A stretch of DNA of 30,000 bases from Tubiluchus corallicola (taxonomy: Eukaryota > Priapulida > Priapulimorpha > Priapulimorphida > Tubiluchidae). The notes beneath the pieces are model-generated. The model had not been told where the DNA came from, did not search any database, and saw only the letters and a program-made list of their open reading frames with translations. The position numbers were made by a program, and so were the translations under genes. The stretch's first letter is position 1, and each line of letters starts with the position of its first letter. Below, piece after piece: positions 11,081 through 18,407 of the stretch. The stretch lies in assembly GCA_030141605.1 (NCBI GenBank), contig JAQGDQ010001218.1, forward strand, positions 20,001-50,000, given 5' to 3'.

Positions 11081-11748
11081 CTGTACCAACAGCTGCAATT
11101 CTAATTCATAATTTTAAGACACATTAGTGATAAGATGACGTCATTACTAATCTTCACTAAACATGCCAAAGCTTGTCCAATAACATTCAAGCAAAAATTG
11201 TTTAAAATAACGTTTCGGTTACATTACGCGAATTAACAACACGGAAAGCAGCCATCTTGTTTACACTGTCGTTTTACAGAAAAACGCCGCATGTTTAGAT
11301 GAACGGCTCGTTGAAAGGTTAAAAAAACAAAGATCGAAATGAGTTTAAACGAAAAACTGTCTCCGTTTACGTTTCTGTGAAACGCTTTCAAAGCAAACAA
11401 GTCAAAAGAGAAATTAATGGACGAAGCACAAAGATGAATCAACATTGTTGTTATTAAAATGCATAAATTATGCAAATACAGGCAACAATGGTTCACATTT
11501 TAATGATAAATTACTTTACATTGATTTATTTATAACAGAACGTTTAAATTTAATAGTTAAACAATTTTCAATGGACAGATCTGTAGCTAAACCAAAATTC
11601 ACATTAATTTTTTCATGAATTAAAACTTTTTGGAAGGACTTTACAATTCAGCACACAACCTAACCCTAACCCTCAGAGTAGCAGCTTGTTTAAACATGCA
11701 AATACGTGTAATTAATAATGACAACGTAGAAACTACGCTAATAAAGTT

Positions 11749-12173
11749 TCTAACACACCACAAGTAATTATGTAATCGGCTCATTACATAAGCAACCATA
11801 AATCGCCACAATCACAAAATTTTACGATGAAAACACAACAAAAACTTATTTGGAACTGATATCGTTTTAAGAACGTACAGTGTCTAACACACCACAAGTA
11901 ATTGTGTAAGCGGCTCATTACATAAACAACCACAAATCGCCAAAGTCACAAACTTTTACGATGAAAACACAACAAAAACTTATTTGGAACTGATATCGTT
12001 TTAAGAACATACAGTGTCTAACACACCACAAGTAATTGTTCAAACGGCTCATTACATAAACAACCATAAATCGCCAAAGACAAAATTTTACGATGAAAAC
12101 ACAACAAAAACTTATTTGGAACTTATATGGTTTTAAGAAAATACAGTTTCTAACACACCACAAGCAATTGTGC
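11749..12173. repeat. Tandem repeat, 3.2 units of about 134 bp
   Basis: Units begin TCTAACACACCACAAG at 11749, 11883, 12017 and (partial) 12149. They share CAAATCGCCAAAG and CTTATTTGGAACTGATATCG blocks and are very similar. The open frame on the minus strand across this region comes from the repeat. Confidence 0.93.
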
Positions 12174-12294
12174 ACATAAAACGTTGGGTATATAAGAAGA
12201 TCTGTAAACATAATGAAGGAATAAACGGTTTGTAAGCTGTAACTCGCTTGAGACGAAGTTTGACAAATTTTTACTGCATTCTTTGGGTGAATTT

Positions 12295-12925
12295 CTTAAA
12301 GAAAAACCAGATCAAATCTTGAACTTTAACACAATGTGCTGTATATAAAATAGTTAAAGGAAATATACTATTTTTTCAAAATGGATTTACGAATGAAACA
12401 AATTATTACCACACAAACACAATTTCACGATCGCACCACTAGTTCTTCGCTCTTACATGCATTTCACCATTCGCTACTTAGACGGGCACCAGCGCCTTTT
12501 TTTTGAAAATGTTTTGCACAAAAAAAACAGGTGCTGTACCTCTCAGGTCAGATGTCTTACTTTGTGACGAACTGCACATGTTCGACAGCTCATTCGTGAG
12601 CACAGCAATAAACTCAAAATTTGAATTTATATCTTAAAACTTGCCTAGTTTTAGTACAACACACTGAATATCTTACAGTAGCGGTGTACATCAATTGTCG
12701 GTTTCATGTGCAAGAGACTCGTGAAGTATTTTTGCTGCTGAAATTTATGTTAGTTTGTGACGTCATCAATAGTTGGGCTCGCCAGCTGTTCATTAAATTT
12801 TTAATCAACAATTATCAGAAACGCCTTTGCAGTATTAATTGGATTAAAATGTATGCTTTTTATTGAACTTGAAAATGGGATAGTATATGAGAAATCATCC
12901 TGTCTTCCTTTAAAGGCTTTTGCTT
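12295..12925 (+). repeat. Dispersed repeat family A, copy 3
   Basis: The longest copy of family A. Shares CACAATTTCACGATCGC, TTCGCTCTTACATGCATTTC, ACAGGTGCTGTACCTCTCA, TTCGACAGCTCATTCGTG and GTGACGTCATCAATAGTTGG with the others. All three copies are in the same orientation within 8.6 kb. Confidence 0.88.
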
Positions 12926-12929
12926 AATG

Positions 12930-13240
12930 TCTCTTCTATTTTTAGTGGGTATGATGAGTAAACACATCCGGTGTGAATACGCTTTCAAACGACATATGTT
13001 TATATACATTATGGTCATCAATATCGCAAACTGAGACAGATTTATTATAATTTTAATGTCATAATAACCTTTTGTGGTGTGTTAACTTTTTTCACCACGA
13101 TTTAAAACCCATGATTTAAAATCTGCTTTTGTTCTGAAAATTTGCTTTTCCACCAAATTTTCTTAACTTTTTGCATTTTAATTTATTTGAGATGCTGCGT
13201 TTTCTTCTTCTGCTTATATTTCTTGCAAAATTTTGTTGTT
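12930..13240. other. Unassigned AT-rich spacer
   Basis: No repeat or coding signal recognised between family A copy 3 and the 220-bp repeats. ORF at 13142-13348 is low-complexity and Phe-rich by base composition. Confidence 0.45.
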
Positions 13241-13242
13241 AT

Positions 13243-13797
13243 TAAAGGAAACGTCAAGTATTCTGGACAGTTAGTTTTATTTCAATGTTCGTGGAAAATT
13301 TTAGGAGGATTTAGTAATACAACTGCAATAAGCGCCTCGTGTAATTAGTAAAATCACTTTGACGTCACGATCACTTCATGCTTGGATGCTTCCATTTTCA
13401 ATGCCCATTCTTCTTCCAATGACGTCATTCGTCTTGAAGAAATGCAGCGCGCTGTCAATTTTCATTAAAGTATAAGTTTTTCAAAAACATTAGATAGCTG
13501 ATTTTGTAATATTTTTGCATCAACATTAGTTAAGCTGCAGAATTTATATAAACGTCACACACTGACGGAGAGCCACGATGCGCTTACGAAAAATCCCGAA
13601 ATCTCCCAGTTACGTCATAATTTTTAACGGAATTGCTTCGACCACCATTTTTCCACCAATGACGTGGTTCACCGACTAAATTTCCGTTAAAAAAGTATAA
13701 TACGTTTTTACAAAACATTAGATAACTAATTTTGTCATATTTTTGGTAAACATCAGGTTAGCTGTAGAAGTTTGAATTAGTTTAAGCAGCACATGCT
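13243..13797. repeat. Degenerate tandem repeat, about 220-bp period (family B)
   Basis: Three blocks begin near TTAAAG or TTAAAAAAG at 13243, 13464 and 13684. The second and third share ACATTAGATAGCTGATTTTG-like sequence. The first and second share CCAATGACGT near their ends. A related copy is at 2874-3090. The third block is cut short by the 19-bp repeat. Confidence 0.6.
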
Positions 13798-13855
13798 AAG
13801 TCACTAGCACGTCACTAAGTCACTAGCACGTCACTAAGTCACTAGCACGTCACTT
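13798..13855. repeat. 19-bp tandem repeat, three units
   Basis: AAGTCACTAGCACGTCACT three times, immediately upstream of the 5S-headed element. Confidence 0.95.
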
Positions 13856-13874
13856 GCTTACTATTGTGCAAGGC

Positions 13875-13994
13875 AACTACGGCCATATCACTTTGAAAAC
13901 AGCGGTTCTCGTCTGATCACCGAAGTTAAGCAACGTAGAGCCTGGTTAGTGCTTGGATGGGTGACCGCCTAAGAATACCAGGTGCTGTAGGTTT
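13875..13994 (+). rRNA. 5S rRNA-like sequence, full length
   Basis: About 120 bases align end to end with animal 5S rRNA: ACTACGGCCATATCAC at the 5' side, the internal promoter region GAAGTTAAGCAACG (box A), GCCTGGTTAGTGC, the box-C-like TGGATGGGTGACCGCCT, and AATACCAGGTGCTGTAGG at the 3' side. It has no T-run terminator directly after the 3' end and continues into the repeated tail, so it is more likely the head of a retroelement than a working 5S gene. Confidence 0.7.
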
Positions 13995-14338
13995 GCGGGA
14001 TGCCCACACTGTATCTCGACACTAGGCGGAGGTGCTGCACAAGCAGCCAACGGCCATGTGTAGAGGAGTAAACCTTCCAAATCAGGAGTGGAGCCCCGAA
14101 GGCGCACCAGTGCAGCATGCTCACTGACTCCGCCAGCTCCTGCAGCCAACCTGGTGCCAAACGTATTGCTCCACTTTCCTTTGGACTACACCAGGGAGGA
14201 AGAGAGGGGGTTCCTGCGGTCTAGCCAACTCAGGATCTCCATACACCTTGCCCAGGCGTGCGCCCTGGAGACGTTCAAGGATCGGACTCTCTTGGCGCAC
14301 ATTCCATTGTCTTCCGAGACAGAAGGATGCCAACAACA
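13875..14338 (+). mobile_element. 5S rRNA-headed SINE-like element, copy 1
   Basis: A full-length 5S-like head (13875-13994) continues without break into a GC-richer tail of about 345 bases. The same head-tail junction and tail blocks recur in the copy at 22885-23272. Shared tail blocks include GCGGGATGCCCACACTGTAT, CTCGACACTAGGCGGAGG, CAAGCAGCCAACGGC, CATACACCTTGCCCAGGCGT and TTGGCGCACA. 5S-derived SINEs (SINE3 class) are known in animals; assignment to that class is inference. About 140 bases of this tail are missing from the other copy. Confidence 0.72.
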
Positions 14339-14405
14339 TGATTGTACACGAGTTATTGCTGAAATTGTGCTGGTGTAATTAGCTAAGTTATTTATGATTT
14401 GATAG

Positions 14406-14504
14406 GCGATGGAATTGGAAACACCCGTGATAGCCAGAAATGTTCAAGGCAACACTTCCATAATTACACACTGCGAAACGGGGTTAATATATGATTCACC
14501 TCAA
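14406..14504 (+). CDS. GLT1D1: GLT1D1 penultimate coding exon
   Basis: 33 codons, phase 0 at both ends. Acceptor TTTGATAG|GCGATG (weak pyrimidine tract); donor CCTCAA|GTGAGT (strong). The conserved ETPVIARNVQGN and TGLIYDSPQ motifs are group-1 glycosyltransferase C-domain signatures. The exon begins only about 60 bases after the end of the 5S-headed element. Confidence 0.87.
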
Positions 14505-16478
14505 GTGAGTAGAATTTCATGTACATTTTTCATAAATCGTATTGTAAGAGTTGAACCTATGTTAACAGCCTGTGTCTCAGTTAATTTATTGTCTCTGTTT
14601 GAAGCAGAATAATTCTAACGCTGTAACATTTCAGCTGACAAATACCCGCATAGAAAAAATAGGGACCACGGGTGGTGAAACATGTGCACATAAACTTCTT
14701 TAATGTTCCTCTGTCGCTAGATAAGCACATATCATTAACAGCATTTATGTATTTAATACATGCATAGAAATGGCAAGCCTGAAACCTGGCACAAAACAAG
14801 GCCCAATACGCAGGGCGGGTGAGGGCCCCTTGGGGGAGGGCGAAGCGCCAGGGGGGGTGCCCAGAAAATTTTTGAACTTTCTAGAATGCCGGAGAAGCAT
14901 TTTCGAAGAGAAAATATGGAGTTCTACAGTTGTTAAAGGAAAGAACAATTGAAAGAAAAACTGCTTTATTCTCAAGACCAGTCCTTAATACTTACCAAAT
15001 AGTCAAATCAAAAACAACATCTTTGCAATATGTAATACCGTACTCTCACTTCCGTACAAGCCGGTGTTAGAAATTCCGAAATTGAAAACAGCTGAACATC
15101 GGCACCGAGCCGCACAAGGCAAACGGCACGCGTGCGGCAACAGAGAGAGAGGGAGAGAGGAGGCAGTATGTTCGCATAAAGCAAAAAAAAATGTTACCTC
15201 AGTGCGAGGCCCCCCTGGAGGGTGAGGCCCCAGGGAAGTATCCCCACTTCCCCCCTCTCTGGCAATACGTAAGGACAGACACGAGCTAACATGGTCAACA
15301 TTGTTGTTAAAGGGAGGCCATAACATTATTCTCAGCCACCCATTCAGTCGTTTAACACAATAGACCCTAATCAAAAAGATGCGTGTCAAAAAAGAGACGG
15401 CTCAGTGTCTCGGTCGTGAGTCACTGGAATATCGAGTACGTGCTTTGTTCAAAGGAGGGGAAGACCAAACATATAAATTCCCAGAAAATAAATTTCATGA
15501 GAAAATTCAAGCACAGGTGTCACCCTGTGGAGTGAAGACAGGTGTCAATAAGGATGCAGACCATGTAAATCGAGTCAAATTAAAATAGTATTGAACTCAT
15601 TCTTTCTTATCTTGTTGGCTTGCTTTCCTAATGATATCCATGTGTCGGAACTATAACATTCAGCACTTGAAGTTTGTAGTGATTATAGGATTACATTTTA
15701 TTTTGTTTAACCCTTTCAGTCCCAAATTATTTTTTAATAAGAAAAATTTTTTTGGCTTGGTACTTTTGTTCAGTATGTCCATCTTGTTTACACATAATAA
15801 TTATTTTTTCTACCTGTGCCCGCGTGCTAAATATAGCCTGTATCCCACGGGATACATTGGGATTCAATGGAAGCATAAAATGTGCTTCATTTTGCAACTG
15901 CTGATAATTTTTTAAAGTATTTAAGACATTTAGTATGCATGCAATGCTGATCTGTACAAAGTCGTCTCTAAAGTACTGTACCTTTTTCAGTTTTTTATGC
16001 TATGTAGATTTTCTAGTTTGCCATTTTATCACCATTTTTAGTCTATTGTTATTGGCTTAAATCAAAATAACTATTAACAGATCAAATAACTGTCAGTTTC
16101 AAAATTTTATTAATTTTAAAGGCAGAAAATATTCTTGTATCCCACGGAATACAACGGGTATGAAAGGGTTAAAGAGCAAAAACTTGATTCTTGAGTTTTG
16201 AACTTTTAATCCACTAATGTTTCTTGCAAGACACCTGTATCAGCCACCCAATCCATCCTGAATGATTTTTTAAATCGATGTTTGTTTCTCAACCATAAAC
16301 TGCTTTTCAGGATTTCATTGTGAAACTGAATGAACTGCGCACAACCCCGGGACTTCGGGAACGGTTAGTTACAAATGCAAAGTGTCTCGTCACGGACAGG
16401 TACAACTGCGAATCAGAGCAAGAGGCTTATCTAAAACATCTTAAAAGATTGATGCCGAATGCACATTGTAGTTTCTAG
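14406..16478 (+). CDS. GLT1D1: GLT1D1-type glycosyltransferase, last two coding exons
   Basis: Coding exons 14406-14504 and 16311-16478 join in phase 0 to give 88 residues ending in TAG. The first reads AMELETPVIARNVQGN then TSIITHCETGLIYDSPQ, which matches the C-terminal nucleotide-sugar-binding region of GLT1D1 (human has a closely similar AMDLEVPVLARNIPGN then a TGLLF..PQ segment). The second continues DFIVKLNELRTTPGLRERL and reaches a C-terminal helix, as in the family. GLT1D1 is a GT-B fold group-1 family enzyme of about 346 residues in human; its physiological acceptor is poorly defined. The preceding exon, which should end in a SEGM..ILE segment, was not found between 1 and 14405. The gene is therefore partial in this window. 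Confidence 0.88.
14811..15261. mobile_element. hAT-type MITE, longer relative (451 bp), in GLT1D1 intron
   Basis: Reverse-oriented relative of 26629-26968. Shared blocks include GAAGCATTTTCGAAGAG, CTTTATTCTCAAGACCAG and GCAGTATGTTCGCATAAAGC. It has about 110 extra internal bases (roughly 14997-15110). Ends read CAGGGCGGG and CTCTCTG; flanks CCAATACG (14803-14810) and GCAATACG (15262-15269) agree at 7 of 8 bases. The terminal repeats are more degraded than in the other copy, suggesting an older insertion. Confidence 0.8.
15711..16168. mobile_element. TTAA-flanked MITE (458 bp) in GLT1D1 intron
   Basis: Ends CCCTTTCAGTCCC and, in reverse complement, CCCTTTCATACCC, each bordered by TTAA (15707-15710 and 16169-16172). 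A subterminal motif TATCCCACGG occurs near both ends (about 15841 and 16138) in the same orientation. TTAA target sites and CCCT-type ends fit piggyBac-like elements. Short ORF at 15631-15915 overlaps its edge and is not a gene. Confidence 0.82.
16311..16478 (+). CDS. GLT1D1: GLT1D1 terminal coding exon
   Basis: Acceptor TGCTTTTCAG|GATTTC; 55 codons then TAG. It encodes DFIVKLNELRTTPGLRERLV, then a central TDRYNCESEQEAYLKHLKRL segment, and ends NAHCSF. Hydrophobic spacing fits the family's EFV.LAKRL and ERxxYxxLIRKLE helices. Confidence 0.85.
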   Translation, partial: DFIVKLNELRTTPGLRERLVTNAKCLVTDRYNCESEQEAYLKHLKRLMPNAHCSF

Positions 16479-16557
16479 ATAAAACTAGCTGTATCCAAAA
16501 ATTTATTCAGTCATAATTGTCTCTGTTTTTAAATTAACTAATGTTCATTATTGTTTA

Positions 16558-17052
16558 CCGTATATACTCGCATATAAGCCGAATTTAGAACTATAAAATA
16601 CAATACTGAAATCAGGGGGTCGGCTTATATGCGCATGAAACAAAATGAACACAAGGACAGACACCAATGCCAATTTTCCAGCCACACATTTTCATCGCTA
16701 TCTGACTCTTTATTTGGTTGTGTGTCACCAGTGGTGTATTGGAGGGGGATCGTGGGGGATCGCCGTCCAATCACTTTTTTTTTAGAAAAAATTCACATTT
16801 CAATAAATGTCTGCTTTTTGTATTCATAAAAGTAAGCATTTTACATCTTTATAGTAAAAAATTTCTATGAACCAAAAATACCCAATTAACAAAATGTGAC
16901 AAAAAGGGATCAATTTTGTTGATTGGGTATGGAGTAAAATTAGACAAGTTGATGGTCGGCTTATATACGGGTTTTTGCAAAAACTGGCCATTTTAAAGCA
17001 GTTTTAGGGGTCGGCTTATATGCGATATAGGCTTATATGCGAGTATATACGG
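16558..17052. mobile_element. TA-flanked MITE, copy 1 (495 bp)
   Basis: Terminal inverted repeats start CCGTATATACTCGCATATAA and continue about 5 bases; a TA dinucleotide flanks both ends (16556-16557 and 17053-17054). Inner copies of the GGTCGGCTTATAT motif occur near both ends, and the right end carries a partial tandem duplication of the terminal motif. No transposase reading frame. TA target sites fit Tc1/mariner/pogo-type elements, but I cannot assign the family. It lies 80 bases after the GLT1D1 stop codon. Confidence 0.85.
16802..16807 (+). terminator. AATAAA inside a MITE, possible GLT1D1 poly(A) signal
   Basis: The first AATAAA after the GLT1D1 stop lies within the TA-flanked MITE, and a T-rich stretch (CTGCTTTTTGTATTC) follows about 5 bases later. 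The next AATAAA is at 17235-17240, beyond the MITE. Use is inferred from position only. Confidence 0.35.
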
Positions 17053-17766
17053 TACTTTTTAAGTTAAAATTTGTGGAAAAGTGTTTCAGAATCAGAAATG
17101 TATATTTTTCAAGTCAAATGAGGAAAGAATAAGTAACATGGCATGTACCAGTAATGTTTATCGTAAACTAGTATTTAGTCTGCATTATAGATGTATAAAA
17201 GTGGATAGAACATTTACTTATTGTAAAAATTTGTAATAAATAGTGACCGTCATTTAATTTTAACACTCATAGTAACTTTCAGCTGAAGTAGATTCCGGTG
17301 TCATAGTTTATATTATATTGAAATCATGTTATTGTTATTGTAGTTTATTTATAGTCATGTTGAAATTAATTTTCGACCATTACTTCGACCAAACTGAATC
17401 CAATCAATTGTAACATTCGAAAATTTATTGTAATTTAAGTTAACTTATTAATTTTAAATTTTATTATTTATTAATCAGTTTAACGGACGTTGTTATGAGC
17501 AGCAGAGACTGTATCTGTTTTAATACTGATTCGTTGCTGTTTTAAAAATGTAGTTTTACAATGGCATCGAGACTCATAATGTGGTATTTTACGATGGACA
17601 ATTTTATTTTTTAACGTTGTTATTTTACACAAGTTTAATTTTGTGTAGAAATGAATATCTGAAAATAATTGATGACTTATCAGGAAATTTTGCATTTTCG
17701 TATTCATCTTAGGAACTATCTAGCAAACTTTGAAAGCATTCACGGTATTTGAATATTTTTGCTAGT

Positions 17767-17772
17767 TTTATT
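17767..17772 (-). terminator. Candidate PRKRIP1 polyadenylation signal
   Basis: TTTATT on the + strand, i.e. AATAAA in transcript sense, about 245 bases past the PRKRIP1 stop. It is the first canonical hexamer I found in that direction. Others lie farther on. Confidence 0.4.
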
Positions 17773-18015
17773 TTTTACAATATTATGTTTTACAATAATC
17801 AGGAGACTCTAATCACAAATTTCTACTGAAGCTGAATACTTTATATTTCAGCAAGGTACAACCAATTTTCTGTATCTAGTGCAGGCACTATACAACACCA
17901 TAAGAAACTCGAAATTCTTCAATATGAGACTACTTTGTTCAGTTTAACTGCATTCATTTTTACTCCCTAATTCAATTATCTTCGTAACTGCTGAATTCAG
18001 TGAGAAAACAAAACG

Positions 18016-18407
18016 CTAGCTTTCGTCTTCTCTGCTGTTATCGTTGTCGCATACTTCTTGTTCATCATCCGTCTCCTTGTTATCACTATTTACCTGTTCG
18101 TCTGATTCTTCACTTTCGTTCACATTACGATCTAGCTCATTCATCACATGTTCACATAACCCTTTTTGAATTCCTTCTTTCTCGTTGTCGCTTTCCTCTA
18201 TTTTCGTCAAATCTTTTTCATCTTTGTTGCTAGTGATCAAATCTGTCTCTTCCCTTTCCTTTGCGTCCAATTCGGTGATATTTTCTGCAACTGTCTCTGT
18301 GTTTGTCGATTCATGCTCCTCTACAGGCTCACATACAGACTTATCTTCAACATCTGAATATTCAGACTCTTCGTCTGTGGTATTGGTCTTCGTAATGCGA
18401 TTCTCTC
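18016..18407 (-). CDS. PRKRIP1: PRKRIP1 terminal exon, long acidic tail
   Basis: The acceptor is a T-rich tract then TTACTGCAG|GAGAGAATC; its phase (1) matches the exon-4 donor and restores a glycine codon. It encodes 129 residues rich in Glu, Asp, Asn, Ser and Thr, with very few hydrophobic positions, ending NSREDES and a TAG stop. Low-complexity acidic composition suggests a disordered tail; human PRKRIP1 also ends in an acidic stretch but a much shorter one. Part of the frame continues upstream into the intron (LITA and before), which is read-through of the acceptor and not coding. Confidence 0.85.

Noticed and set aside
10477-11098. Minus-strand ORFs of 125 and 176 codons rich in Thr, Asn and Asp
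   Set aside because: They lie exactly on the GTT/GTC microsatellite; composition follows the triplet repeat in each frame.
11662-11676. Telomere-like AACCTAACCCTAACCCT
   Set aside because: Only about two and a half units; not enough to claim an interstitial telomere.
13875-13994. A functional 5S rRNA gene
   Set aside because: Not excluded, but there is no T-run terminator after the 3' end and the sequence flows into a tail shared with a copy elsewhere, so a retroelement head is preferred.
14088-14378. ORFs on both strands around 13946-14378 and 22881-23152
   Set aside because: They fall on the 5S-headed element tails; the frames are not preserved between the two copies because of indels that are not multiples of three.
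15003-15389. 128-codon minus-strand ORF
   Set aside because: Mostly inside the hAT-type MITE at 14811-15261; no transposase motif and no counterpart in the shorter copy.
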